A stretch of DNA of 12,748 bases from Leptospira ryugenii. Lineage in GTDB: Bacteria > Spirochaetota > Leptospiria > Leptospirales > Leptospiraceae. Position 1 is the stretch's first letter. The number at the start of each line of letters is the position of its first letter. The stretch lies in contig NZ_BFBB01000011.1 of NCBI RefSeq assembly GCF_003114855.1, positions 1 to 12,748 on the forward strand, given 5' to 3'. A model generated the notes under the pieces. It saw only the letters and a list, made by a program, of their open reading frames with translations, was not told the DNA's origin and did no database searches. The translations under genes and the position numbers were made by a program. Of this stretch, positions 1-7,573 are shown one piece after another.

Positions 1-13
1 AAATTGCTATGGC

Positions 14-179
14 GTATAACGTAATAGGCTACACGACGTTGTCCGTAGCTGAGCCTGCTGCGCAGGCGTTAGCGTCGGCGCGCCTTCTTGCGGCGCAAGA
101 AGCGTGACGGAGGACAATGTGCCTTTAGGCCGAGCGAGGGCGTAAGACCCGAAGCGAAGCGTGTCAGCCGCAGTTATCC
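14..179 (-). repeat. attC-like repeat R1 (type A core)
   Basis: R boxes are GTATAAC at 14-20 and GTTATCC at 173-179. The L arms are GGCTACACG and CGTGTCAGCC, the second with one extra base. The core holds the GCCTGC/GCAGGC hairpin, the CTTCTTGC/GCAAGAAG hairpin and the GCC-TTTA-GGC hairpin. The right R box and its extension match the left end of R2, which defines cassette C1. The left extension belongs to a cassette beyond the window edge. Confidence 0.85.
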
Positions 180-200
180 GAAGTGCCCATAGTAGGCGAC

Positions 201-566
201 TTAAATTAACTTTATATCTCTTATCCTGATTTTTTTAGTAGATAAAACAATGAATTTGTCACTTAAATCAATATCATTATTAGCTAATAATTTTACTAAA
301 GATTCAGAAATCTCTAAGTAATCTTTGGAAGTATATCTTAGCAGAATAATACCATTGCTAAATTGTTTATGAGAAAAAACCCATTCACCAAAATCTTTAT
401 CAAGAGTAAGGATCACTGAGTTTAAATTCTTGGCGATTTCGATTATTTTCGAATCAGAAACTGATTTATAATCTTCTAATACTGAATAGACTACGAATTT
501 CCTGTCCCTTAAGAATTTAATAATGCGAAAATCTACATTTTCATCAGCTAGCAGATTAACTTGCAA
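201..566 (-). CDS. DUF5615 family PIN-like toxin
   Basis: This is a small PIN-like protein of about 121 residues, the likely ribonuclease toxin of a type II toxin-antitoxin pair. Numbered from the TTG at 566, it has the family start LLADENV (D8, E9, N10), a middle acidic patch (D38, E43) and the TLDKDFG motif (D56, D58). These acidic residues are expected to hold the catalytic metal. It ends with the basic RIRIRDI stretch common in the family. I chose TTG 566 because GAGAG lies about 6 bases upstream and the product then starts like its relatives. A TTG at 584 would add six residues. It overlaps the DUF433 gene upstream, so the two are translationally linked. RNase activity is inferred from the fold and not shown for this protein. 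Confidence 0.85.
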   Translation of the reverse strand: MQVNLLADENVDFRIIKFLRDRKFVVYSVLEDYKSVSDSKIIEIAKNLNSVILTLDKDFGEWVFSHKQFSNGIILLRYTSKDYLEISESLVKLLANNDIDLSDKFIVLSTKKIRIRDIKLI

Positions 567-780
567 GTAGGCTCTCTTTTGCAACTACATCGCTTGAATA
601 TGAAATACAAGCCAGAACATCCTCTCTCTTAATATTAGGTGTAGCCTCTAAAATTTCCTCAATAGACATCCCGTCGCCAAGTCTCTCCAGGATTAACTCT
701 ACGGTAATCCTAGTATTTTTGATCACAGGTTTTCCTAAAAGAACATCAGGTGAAGATGATAGTCTTGAAATATACTCCAT
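556..780 (-). CDS. DUF433 family antitoxin
   Basis: This 74-residue protein has the DUF433 pattern: a start near SSSPDVLLGKPVIKNTRITV (residues 8-27), then helices with LxxGMSIEEILEATPNI and REDVLACISY. The family is winged-helix-like and usually sits directly upstream of a DUF5615 PIN-like protein, as here, with overlapping reading frames. It should neutralise the toxin and may repress the shared promoter. The ATG at 780 has no clear Shine-Dalgarno sequence. A near-consensus promoter lies just upstream (790-817), so this cassette can be expressed independently of its position in the array. The assignment rests on the motif and the gene pair together. Confidence 0.88.
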   Translation of the reverse strand: MEYISRLSSSPDVLLGKPVIKNTRITVELILERLGDGMSIEEILEATPNIKREDVLACISYSSDVVAKESLLAS

Positions 781-789
781 ATAGATAGT

Positions 790-817
790 ATTCTAGAATT
801 TTCGAAATTAATGTCAA
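790..817 (-). promoter_or_regulatory. Sigma-70-like promoter of the TA cassette
   Basis: On the minus strand, TTGACA (812-817) is followed after 16 bases by TAGAAT (790-795), about 10 bases before the antitoxin ATG. The palindromes TTCTAGAA (791-798) and TTTCGAAA (near 800-808) overlap the promoter and could be an operator for antitoxin autoregulation. The promoter match is direct; the operator role is inferred. Confidence 0.55.
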
Positions 818-920
818 GATTCTATAGACACTAAATGTAAAAATGAGGAGAACATTTTCTAAAATTCACGTTCTTCTTTATTCCTTTTCCATGTATGCAA
901 TGGCTATTTTGGGGCATTTC

Positions 921-1085
921 GGATAACGAATTAGGCTTACCGACGTAGGCTGACCCTGAGTCCCGGAACGGGACGTTAGGGACTGGCACGTAGCTTGCGT
1001 ATGCAAGCGAGTGACAGAAAGCCTATGTGTCGGAGACCGAGCGAGGGCGCAAGACCCGAAGCGTAGCGGTAAGCCGCAGTTATCT
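921..1085 (-). repeat. attC-like repeat R2 (type B core)
   Basis: R boxes are GGATAAC (921-927) and GTTATCT (1079-1085). The L arms GGCTTACCG and CGGTAAGCC pair perfectly, without the extra base seen in type A. The core has GTCCCG-GAA-CGGGAC, CTTGC-GTAT-GCAAG, GTC-GGA-GAC and GGGC..GACCC hairpins. The left extension complements the right end of R1. Confidence 0.85.
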
Positions 1086-1100
1086 GCTGTGCGCATATTT

Positions 1101-1889
1101 TTAATATATTCTTTTTTTAGTAAAGAAATTATAAAATAAGATTAAGATAGATAAAACGAAAATATAAAAAGTAAGAAATAAATATCCATTATAGGGATTT
1201 GAAATAGCGTAGATATCCCAAGAGGTATGTGAAATAATATTAGGCCAAATACTTTTAAAATTTAAGTATGATATTGCCCAGATAATCCCTAAAAAAAATG
1301 TGACTAAGATATTACGAATGCCATCGCCCCAATGAATAGATGCAAATAGAGCAGAACTTAAGAAAATATACGTAAAGTTGAAGGAATAATCATTCTTTAT
1401 TATAATTCTCAATAATCCTCTATAAAAAACTTCTTCGAATATTCCTGCTCGCAATGAAAGATACAAAGTATAGAATAAGGCGAACGGTAGAGAAATACCT
1501 TCCATACCTGTCTTAGTGTAATTTTTAAAAAGATTTTCCTGGAAGATATATATTGTGAGCTCATGTAACTCAAAACTTATTAGAAAGATAAAAAAAGAAA
1601 AGAAAATGGAAGTATAAAATATAACGGAATAGTTTCGTTTATGGAAAATTAAATTATGAAATCCTAAGTGATATCTTGTAATTATTTCTTTAATGTAAGT
1701 AATGTAGATTAATCCTATTATTGGTATTATTATACTTGTAACAAGACCTACGATCCAACTTGGAATATAATTTACTAAATTGTGTGCAATATCGAAGCCA
1801 TCAATAAAAAGTGGTATATGGTAAGTGCAAAATATTAATATTAAAATAGATTTCGCGTTTTTATTAAAGTTTTTGATCATTTGTTGCAT
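1101..1889 (-). CDS. CPBP family intramembrane metalloprotease
   Basis: This is a membrane protein of about 262 residues with the CPBP (CAAX protease and bacteriocin-processing, Abi) motifs. Numbered from the ATG at 1889, they are EEVFYRG (E152, E153, R157), FASIH (H186) and NIISHTSWD (H221, D225). These residues form the glutamyl metal-protease site within the membrane. Hydrophobic segments lie near 14-30, 45-66, 88-106, 134-150, 171-186, 191-208 and 235-255. The open frame runs on into R3, but that part codes only repeat sequence, so the start should be the ATG at 1889 or 1880; no clear Shine-Dalgarno sequence separates them. It is the only gene of cassette C2, and its stop is 15 bp from R2. 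The substrate is unknown. Members act in prenyl-protein processing, bacteriocin immunity or membrane-protein release. Confidence 0.85.
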   Translation of the reverse strand: MQQMIKNFNKNAKSILILIFCTYHIPLFIDGFDIAHNLVNYIPSWIVGLVTSIIIPIIGLIYITYIKEIITRYHLGFHNLIFHKRNYSVIFYTSIFFSFFIFLISFELHELTIYIFQENLFKNYTKTGMEGISLPFALFYTLYLSLRAGIFEEVFYRGLLRIIIKNDYSFNFTYIFLSSALFASIHWGDGIRNILVTFFLGIIWAISYLNFKSIWPNIISHTSWDIYAISNPYNGYLFLTFYIFVLSILILFYNFFTKKRIY

Positions 1890-1904
1890 AGAACCGCGCA
1901 TTGC

Positions 1905-2066
1905 AGATAACGTACTAGACTTACCGAAGTTCCCCGACCCTGAGTCTCGCAGAGACGTTAGGGACTGGCATGTAGCTTGCGTAAGCAAGGCGAATGCCAG
2001 AAGGGGAATTTGGCGCAGCCCGAGCGAGGCCTTGTGCCGAAGCGTAGCGGTAAGTCGCTGTTAGCC
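1905..2066 (-). repeat. attC-like repeat R3 (type B core, covarying stems)
   Basis: R boxes are AGATAAC (1905-1911) and GTTAGCC (2060-2066). This copy gives the clearest paired changes. Its L arms are GACTTACCG/CGGTAAGTC, its inner stem is AAGTTCCCC/GGGGAATTT, hairpin 2 is TGGCAT/ATGCCA, hairpin 3 is GGC-GCA-GCC and hairpin 4 is GGC..GCC. Each differs from other type B copies on both sides while keeping pairing. Confidence 0.85.
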
Positions 2067-2074
2067 GCAGTTGC

Positions 2075-3949
2075 TTATTTTGAGATTTTTTCAAGTATTG
2101 TTAGGAAATCTTCGATTTCCAAGTAATCCTCAAGATCATCCAGGTGTTCATATAGATTAATTGTTAAGTTAATTGCTTTCTCTTCTTTTCCAGAAAGGCC
2201 ATCGGTATATATATGAGCTTTTGGTTTAAATACATTTTCTAATTCATTTTTTAGAATAAAAATACTTTTACTTCGGAGTTCAGTTATGAAACTATTTATA
2301 ATTGGAATCAAATCCGTGGAATGGTTTTTTAGTTGCTTATTCGGTTGATAATTGGGTTTAGATTTTATTTTGTTAAGTTTATCTTTCCAGATTTTTGGGT
2401 AAGAAGATTTTGTAAAAAATTCATTTAAGTCTTTATTTAAAAAATCAAAATCAGCCATTACAGCATGCTTTATATTTAATTCGGTAAGTTTGACATGATA
2501 TTTCCAAAATTCGCTTTTACCTCCGACTGCAATAATTGAAAAATTATGTTCATTAATCCAATTTTTTCCTAATTTAGTATTTATTTTCGCTCCGTAGTAA
2601 GAGGAAACTAATTCAAAAATAAACTTATCTCCACCTTCTACAAGGACCACAAAATCGGCGAAGAACATTTCTGAATTTTGAGTTTTAAGCAGAATTTGTT
2701 TTTCTTTAGAGTTAGCAAAAGATGTGTTTTTTGAAATAGTGCCTTTTTTTAAATCTTTTCTAATCAATATTAGATTTAAATTTTCTTTAGTCGAATTTAT
2801 AAATTCTGGTGAATGTGTAGTAACTATAATTTGATTTTTATTTCCATCTAGAAATTCATTAAAACGATCTGATAAGACTTTTCTCGCTTGCGGATGTAAA
2901 TAGAGTTCTGGTTCCTCAACGGCTAATAAAGAACTTCCTTTATGGCTTACATTTCGTGTATAGTAACTAAATAATCCTATTGTAACTATACTCTGAATTC
3001 CCGATCCTTTATCTTTTAGAAGACTATTAAATCCATCGTTAATGTAAATTAGGACACTTTTGAAAATGTCTACTTTTGTATCAGGGTTGAATTGAAAGGA
3101 AATTTCAGTTCCAGGAAATGCTACTTTTATAGAATTTTCTAAAATTGCAGATTTTAAAGATTCAAAGATTTTGTCAGATATTTTCTTGAATGATTGGAAT
3201 CCCTTTAATAATCGAGGGTCATCATGCTTGATATGAGATTTAAGTAATTTTCCAAACCAAGAGTAGGTGTTAATTCGCAGTTCATTCTGAGGATCTCGAA
3301 AAGCGGGTATTATAGCACTTTGTATTAATTCGTTCCTAATTGATGCTGAAAAAGAAAGTATCCAATCTGCCAATTCATTTTCTCGGTATAATAGTCTAAG
3401 TTTCTTCTCAATCTGGCCTTCTTCATTCATACGAGCTTGAAAGGCCAAGCCAAAACTAAATTTATCTTCGAATTGATCTTCAAGTGGATGATCTGTCCTT
3501 TTTTTTGGGTTAATATAATCCTTTCTATTTCCAACTTCATCAACGTCGATATTCATTAAACATTCAATATCATCTGAGATTTTATTGAAATCTATTTTAT
3601 GTAAGACCGGAGATGGTATTTGTCCATATTTTTTTGGTTCTGTATGAATGTAGAAACCAAAGCAATTATATAGATTATCATAATCTAACTCTTCATCGGA
3701 GTTTCGAATGATATGTAGAAATATAGTTATAGGTTCGTTAATATTACCTTTATGGAAATCGTTTTCATTTACATTGTCAGTTTTTGCATAAGTAGGTGAT
3801 GATTCGCCTAAGATTAAATCGATTGCTTTTACTATATTACTTTTACCTGAATTGTTTTTCCCGACAATAATATTCTTTCCTGGTTCAAGTTGGAGATTAA
3901 GATTTTTGATAGAGCGATAGTTATTTATTAATATTTCTTTTATATACAT
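2075..3949 (-). CDS. OLD family ATP-dependent endonuclease (ABC ATPase plus TOPRIM)
   Basis: This 624-residue protein joins an SMC/ABC-type ATPase to a C-terminal TOPRIM nuclease, as in phage P2 OLD. Walker A is GKNNSGKS (30-37), the signature is GSGIQS (315-320), Walker B is LLAVEEPELYLHP (341-353, E345/E346) and the switch histidine is in TTHS (H379). The TOPRIM part has VLVEGGDK (435-442, E438) and MADFD (D500, D502), the metal-binding acids of the nuclease. OLD proteins cleave or nick DNA and often act in phage defence. No UvrD-like partner (as in Gabija) is present, so it resembles the stand-alone class. It is alone in cassette C3. Its stop codon lies inside the complementary cassette end, and its ATG is only about 20 bp from R4, so it likely depends on upstream transcription. 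No clear Shine-Dalgarno sequence is visible. An antiphage role is inferred. Confidence 0.88.
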   Translation of the reverse strand: MYIKEILINNYRSIKNLNLQLEPGKNIIVGKNNSGKSNIVKAIDLILGESSPTYAKTDNVNENDFHKGNINEPITIFLHIIRNSDEELDYDNLYNCFGFYIHTEPKKYGQIPSPVLHKIDFNKISDDIECLMNIDVDEVGNRKDYINPKKRTDHPLEDQFEDKFSFGLAFQARMNEEGQIEKKLRLLYRENELADWILSFSASIRNELIQSAIIPAFRDPQNELRINTYSWFGKLLKSHIKHDDPRLLKGFQSFKKISDKIFESLKSAILENSIKVAFPGTEISFQFNPDTKVDIFKSVLIYINDGFNSLLKDKGSGIQSIVTIGLFSYYTRNVSHKGSSLLAVEEPELYLHPQARKVLSDRFNEFLDGNKNQIIVTTHSPEFINSTKENLNLILIRKDLKKGTISKNTSFANSKEKQILLKTQNSEMFFADFVVLVEGGDKFIFELVSSYYGAKINTKLGKNWINEHNFSIIAVGGKSEFWKYHVKLTELNIKHAVMADFDFLNKDLNEFFTKSSYPKIWKDKLNKIKSKPNYQPNKQLKNHSTDLIPIINSFITELRSKSIFILKNELENVFKPKAHIYTDGLSGKEEKAINLTINLYEHLDDLEDYLEIEDFLTILEKISK

Positions 3950-3967
3950 AATATTTTAAGCAATTGC

Positions 3968-4132
3968 GGCTAACGAACTAGGCTACACGACGTTGTCCGT
4001 AGCTGAGCCTGCTGCGCAGGCGTTAGCGTCGGCGCGCCTTCTTGCATGGCAAGAAGCGTGACGGAGGACAATGTGCCTTTAGGCCGAGCGAGGGCGAAAG
4101 ACCCGAGCGGAGCGTGTCAGCCGCAGTTATGC
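3968..4132 (-). repeat. attC-like repeat R4 (type A core)
   Basis: R boxes are GGCTAAC (3968-3974) and GTTATGC (4126-4132). L arms are GGCTACACG and CGTGTCAGCC with the extra base. It is close to R1; the second hairpin loop differs (TTGC-ATG-GCAA). The left extension is complementary to the right end of R3 over 18 positions with one mismatch. Confidence 0.85.
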
Positions 4133-4146
4133 GTAGTTTCGTATTC

Positions 4147-4947
4147 CTAATAAGGTCCATCGTAATTATATTTTTCGATCGTCTTGATAAGTTTATTTTT
4201 GATATAAAAATCAATCAAATAGACCGTTCCTGCGTATTCCATACCTTTCGTTTCATAAGAGGAGAGTACAAGCTTAAGTTTAGATTTTTCATTGCTTAAA
4301 CTACATATCATTCTTGCATTTAAGATGGTTTCTTCTAACTTCTTGAAGTCTAATGTTCTATCTTCAATCTCTTGATCCTCTGAAAGACTTTCAATTGCTT
4401 CAGCATATTCTTTTTTTGAGTATGGTCTTTTTTTTCCGTAATTGGAGCAGTCAATATTTTCAAATTTCAATCCTGATAATCCAAAGACAATTGAATTGAC
4501 TTCAGTTTCTTCTTCAATATTATATTTTAATAAATCAAAGTTTGGTTTGGAAAAAGGTTTAGAATAGAAAACAGATTTTTCAAATTCATCTGGAATGTAT
4601 GATTTTATATGTTCCTTAAATATACCTGATATTGGTTTTGCGGATTTATTCTTAATTGCGACAGCATTGATATTTTTATATATATTGAGATAATTTAATT
4701 TTTGCGATGAGTCAAGATTGTCGAAATTAAATGGCTCAATAAAAATAGTATTTTTTTCTAAAATTTCTCCAATAAAGAGATTATTTGATAATTCTGAGAG
4801 ATCAGTATCTTCTTCAGTAATTTTTCTACTAAAGCAGTAATTGGCGGAATCATAGTCAAATCCGGATTTGCATTCGGCTTGATTTTCTATTTCAGAACAG
4901 CTAAAGGCTGTGGTTAAGACAATAAGAAGTAAGGTTTTAAATTTCAT
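4147..4947 (-). CDS. Predicted lipoprotein of unknown function
   Basis: This 266-residue protein begins with a short basic end (MKFK), a hydrophobic stretch LLLIVLTTAF and then SC with C17. That is a lipoprotein signal with a loose, spirochaete-like lipobox, so it should be exported and lipid-anchored. The mature part is rich in Lys, Glu, Asn and Ser, with no domain I recognise. It has three more cysteines, C27, C33 and one in the NIDCSNYGKK stretch, and ends in a segment likely to form beta strands (AGTVYLIDFYIKNKLIKTIEKYNY). It is the only gene in C4; the stop is 14 bp from R4 and the ATG about 25 bp from R5. No good Shine-Dalgarno sequence or promoter is seen in that gap. The lipoprotein call is sound; the function is unknown. 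Confidence 0.8.
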   Translation of the reverse strand: MKFKTLLLIVLTTAFSCSEIENQAECKSGFDYDSANYCFSRKITEEDTDLSELSNNLFIGEILEKNTIFIEPFNFDNLDSSQKLNYLNIYKNINAVAIKNKSAKPISGIFKEHIKSYIPDEFEKSVFYSKPFSKPNFDLLKYNIEEETEVNSIVFGLSGLKFENIDCSNYGKKRPYSKKEYAEAIESLSEDQEIEDRTLDFKKLEETILNARMICSLSNEKSKLKLVLSSYETKGMEYAGTVYLIDFYIKNKLIKTIEKYNYDGPY

Positions 4948-4971
4948 TATATATTTTTTTTACGAAATTAC

Positions 4972-5134
4972 GCATAACGAAATAGCCTTGACGACGTAGG
5001 CTGACCCTGAGTCCCGGAACGGGACGTTAGGGACTGGCACGTAGCTTGCGTAAGCAAGGCGAGTGCCAGAAGCCTATGTGTCGCAGACCGAGCGAGGCCT
5101 TGTGCCGAAGCGAAGCGTTAAGGCGCTGTTATGC
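4972..5134 (-). repeat. attC-like repeat R5 (type B core)
   Basis: R boxes are GCATAAC (4972-4978) and GTTATGC (5128-5134). The L arms are GCCTTGACG and CGTTAAGGC, a different sequence from all other copies that still pairs over nine positions with one G.T. Hairpin 2 pairs fully (TGGCAC/GTGCCA) and hairpin 4 is GGC..GCC instead of GGG..CCC. Confidence 0.85.
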
Positions 5135-5145
5135 GAAGTGAGCTT

Positions 5146-5754
5146 TTAGTTAATTGCTCTGCCGTCCGTACCTTTTGGAATTTTGATAACATCTTTGCTT
5201 TCTTCATCATGTTCTATGACTATTATTAGTAAGATTCCTGATTCTAAATTTAGTGCTTTCCACAAATCTGTATATGGCTCGATTTCATCAAAATTCCCGA
5301 TACGATCGGTTAAATATTTATATAATTTTCTTGAAGGTAAAACTAATACACCTGCATCTAAGATACCTTTTATTAAGCCGAGTGCCATTTTATTCAAGGC
5401 TCGGTGAGTAGATGAAATATTTCCAGTTTCCCACTCGATTGCAATTTTACGATTATTAGTTTCTAATAATAAGTCTAGATTACCAGGTTTTTTATGAGAG
5501 GCAATATCTAGAGGTTTTTCAGCTTCCCAACCTTTTACAATTAGTCTTTTTACAAAACTATCTTTAATAGGTTTTACGCCATTTCCTTCACCTCTTTTTT
5601 TTCCACTTTCAGGATAGATCGTAAACTTTCCACTTCCAGGTGGCCAATCAACTTCCTTTACTTCTTCTATTATTCCATTTTTTAATACTTCCCAATCGGT
5701 AGATTTAGAAAATTGTCCTTTTTCGATTAATGATTCTATGTGAACAATTTTCAA
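5146..5754 (-). CDS. BamHI-type type II restriction endonuclease
   Basis: This 202-residue protein is a homologue of BamHI (213 residues). Shared segments are KFTI...GNGVKPIKD, EKPLDI (78-84), EWETGNISSTHRALNK (107-122), KYLTDRIGNFDEIEPY (146-161) and IPKGTDG (192-198). The four metal-site acids of BamHI (E77, D94, E111, E113) correspond to E79, D94, E107 and E109. Residues known to contact bases in BamHI (N116, S118, R122, D154, R155) correspond to N112, S114, R118, D150 and R151. It should therefore be a dimer that cuts GGATCC. The start is TTG at 5754, one base after the methyltransferase stop. The sequence AGAAGGA sits 5 bases before it, inside the end of the methyltransferase gene, so translation is probably coupled and weakened by the TTG. 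Its stop is 11 bp from R5. Confidence 0.92.
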   Translation of the reverse strand: MKIVHIESLIEKGQFSKSTDWEVLKNGIIEEVKEVDWPPGSGKFTIYPESGKKRGEGNGVKPIKDSFVKRLIVKGWEAEKPLDIASHKKPGNLDLLLETNNRKIAIEWETGNISSTHRALNKMALGLIKGILDAGVLVLPSRKLYKYLTDRIGNFDEIEPYTDLWKALNLESGILLIIVIEHDEESKDVIKIPKGTDGRAIN

Positions 5755-5755
5755 A

Positions 5756-6634
5756 TTATCCTTCTACATGGTCAGTGTTTTTATGTGAGTGAATATCATC
5801 AGACTCTAAACGGTCTTTAATGTCATCTGCGTAATCAATTTCGATTCCGATCCAATGACGATGTTTATTTTCGCATGAAATAAATGTAGTTCCACTTCCA
5901 CCAAATGGATCTAAAACTATATCTCCTGGTAGTGTACTCATTTCAATAATTCTATCGGTAATCTTAGTTGAAAGTGCATTAGCCTTTCTATTTTCGGATT
6001 TAAATTTTCTATGTCTTACAGGAGGGACATCAGTCCAAACATCCTTTAGGTTTACGCCAAGCGGGTTCATTGCCTTTCTATGACCACCATAGTCTTTAAT
6101 TTCGCGGTGACAATGTCTGCATAATTCTATAGGGGTTCTAATTTTTCGAAAAGTTTTAGGTTTTCCTTTTGTATAGTATAGTAGGCTGTAATGGCTTGGA
6201 TATAATCTACCTTGAATTGGAAGAAGCATATTTAGTTCTATCGCTATCCAATGTCTGAATTCCATACCAAGTTCATTTAGATAAGAACCGAGCAATATAT
6301 TCCATTTGGGCAGATTGTATAGAAAGAATGCTCCTCCAGGTTTTATAACACGTACACATTCTCGAATCCATTGTTTTGACCATTCGATGTATTCATGATC
6401 AGGCCTTTTGTCATCTGTGTTTTTTCTATAAACCTTTCCAATGTTGAAAGGAGGATCTGCGAAAACAGTATCTATTGAGTTTTCTTTGATCTTTGGTAAG
6501 ATTTTCATACAATCCTGATCAAAAAGAGTACCCAGGTTAGATTCGAAGTAGGCCTTTGGAACCTCATTAAAAAGAGTATTCCACTCAAATGAAGGTGTCG
6601 GATGAATGAGTTTAAGTTGAGCAGACCGTCCCAT
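5756..6634 (-). CDS. Type II DNA methyltransferase (beta-type order), partner of the BamHI-like enzyme
   Basis: This 292-residue S-adenosylmethionine-dependent amino-methyltransferase has the catalytic motif DPPF (60-63) early and the cofactor motif LDPFGGSGTT (241-250) late, the beta-class order. The region between should recognise the target and includes CRHC (172-175), possibly a metal site. M.BamHI makes N4-methylcytosine in GGATCC, and the adjacent BamHI homologue implies the same site. DPPF alone does not decide between N4-C and N6-A. The gene comes first in cassette C5, so protection is made before cutting. The ATG at 6634 has no Shine-Dalgarno sequence, and the likely promoter (6643-6670) would start transcription at or near the ATG, suggesting leaderless mRNA. 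No separate controller gene is seen. Confidence 0.9.
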   Translation of the reverse strand: MGRSAQLKLIHPTPSFEWNTLFNEVPKAYFESNLGTLFDQDCMKILPKIKENSIDTVFADPPFNIGKVYRKNTDDKRPDHEYIEWSKQWIRECVRVIKPGGAFFLYNLPKWNILLGSYLNELGMEFRHWIAIELNMLLPIQGRLYPSHYSLLYYTKGKPKTFRKIRTPIELCRHCHREIKDYGGHRKAMNPLGVNLKDVWTDVPPVRHRKFKSENRKANALSTKITDRIIEMSTLPGDIVLDPFGGSGTTFISCENKHRHWIGIEIDYADDIKDRLESDDIHSHKNTDHVEG

Positions 6635-6642
6635 AACTAGTT

Positions 6643-6670
6643 ATTTTATGAGACATATGTTTATTTTCAA
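6643..6670 (-). promoter_or_regulatory. Putative promoter of the restriction-modification cassette
   Basis: On the minus strand, TTGAAA (6665-6670) and TAAAAT (6643-6648) are separated by 16 bases. The -10 box ends 8 bases before the methyltransferase ATG, so the transcript would be leaderless. The boxes are near consensus, but the region is AT-rich and chance matches are possible. Confidence 0.45.
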
Positions 6671-6763
6671 GCATAAACTTTGGAAATATAAAGACAGGGC
6701 AGAATAGTTCGTGAATTCTCAGAAATATGAATTTTTCTTGTTTTGATAGGTTTAGCTCATTTC

Positions 6764-6928
6764 GCATAACGAACTAGGCTACACGACGTTGTCCGTAGCT
6801 GAGCCTGCTGCGCAGGCGTTAGCGTCGGCGCGTCTTCTTGCGACGCAAGAAGCGTGACGGAGGACAATGTGCCGTCAGGCCGAGCAAGGGCGAAAGTCCC
6901 GAGCGTAGCGTGTCAGCCGCAGTTATCT
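6764..6928 (-). repeat. attC-like repeat R6 (type A core)
   Basis: R boxes are GCATAAC (6764-6770) and GTTATCT (6922-6928). The L arms carry the extra base. Loop changes mark this copy: TTGC-GAC-GCAA in hairpin 2 and GCC-GTCA-GGC in hairpin 3, with stems unchanged. Confidence 0.85.
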
Positions 6929-6942
6929 GACGTTTGCTTATT

Positions 6943-7524
6943 TTACCAGGAATTGTCCATGTCACTATCGAAGTTTATCTCATACAGAAAGGAAGCAAGT
7001 TCATATGGCGAAAGGATTCCCGAAGGTGTTCTATTTAGCCGATCTAATTGAATTTCTTTTCTCTTTAATTGTTTCAAATAATTGTCCAACTTAATATTTG
7101 CCAATAGATACTGAATTTTTGCCTCTTCTGAAATAACTACATTTTTCTTTTCTGATAAGTCATATGCATTTTTACCGAGTTTATTAAGATTTTCAGAAAC
7201 AATTTGTTTGAGTTCTAAATCTTCAATTTCATCTTTATCGAACCAAATGATTTGACATGTTTGGCAAAGATCGATTTCAAGATTATTTTTAGATTCAGGC
7301 AAAATTAAAATCTGCATTTGATTTTTACAAGAAGGACAATTTATAACTCTTTGTTTTTTTATTTTCTTTGATTTGGATTTAATTTTATCCCATTCTATTT
7401 TTGGAATATATTTTAAGATATTTTTTTCACTAAAAAAGTGACCGTAACAATCCTGACATATCCAAAAATACCCAAATTCCGTTTTTAGATTGTGGAGTTT
7501 CGTTTTACAAGTTGAACAAATCAT
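6943..7524 (-). CDS. Double zinc-ribbon protein (zf-TFIIB-like)
   Basis: This 193-residue, probably cytoplasmic protein carries two four-cysteine zinc sites. The first is C3-x2-C6...C23-x2-C26, within MICSTCKTKL and FWICQDCYGHF. The second is C63-x2-C66...C87-x2-C90 followed by IIWFDKDEIEDL. This second pattern, CPxC...DxCxxCxxxWFDxxE, is typical of the zf-TFIIB family. A Lys-rich linker (50-60) joins them. Residues about 133-163 look helical or coiled-coil, and the tail TPSGILSPYELASFLYEI is short and hydrophobic. Some zf-TFIIB proteins are joined to a rhomboid protease or another membrane domain; none is present here. It is alone in C6, 14 bp before R6, with a plausible promoter at 7545-7573. 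The zinc sites are clear; the partner and role are unknown. Confidence 0.8.
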   Translation of the reverse strand: MICSTCKTKLHNLKTEFGYFWICQDCYGHFFSEKNILKYIPKIEWDKIKSKSKKIKKQRVINCPSCKNQMQILILPESKNNLEIDLCQTCQIIWFDKDEIEDLELKQIVSENLNKLGKNAYDLSEKKNVVISEEAKIQYLLANIKLDNYLKQLKRKEIQLDRLNRTPSGILSPYELASFLYEINFDSDMDNSW

Positions 7525-7544
7525 ATTTTCTTAATTAATTTTTA

Positions 7545-7573
7545 ATTCTAATAAAAGTTCAAGCAAATGTCAG
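7545..7573 (-). promoter_or_regulatory. Putative promoter using the cassette boundary
   Basis: On the minus strand, CTGACA (7568-7573) and TAGAAT (7545-7550) are separated by 17 bases, upstream of the zinc-ribbon ATG at 7524. The -35 box lies in the cassette's complementary end and overlaps the R box by two bases. Cassette excision or insertion would keep it, because that sequence travels with the cassette. Confidence 0.45.

Noticed and set aside
878..1096. Open frame of 72 codons on the minus strand across R2
   Set aside because: It is mostly repeat sequence; similar peptides (HTQATCQSLTS) appear in other repeats and come from the conserved attC-like fold.
1890..1988. Upstream extension of the CPBP reading frame
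   Set aside because: It codes only R3 sequence; the protein starts sensibly at 1889 or 1880.
4023..4299. Short open frames on both strands around R4
   Set aside because: They overlap the repeat and the end of the lipoprotein gene and have no ribosome site or family match.
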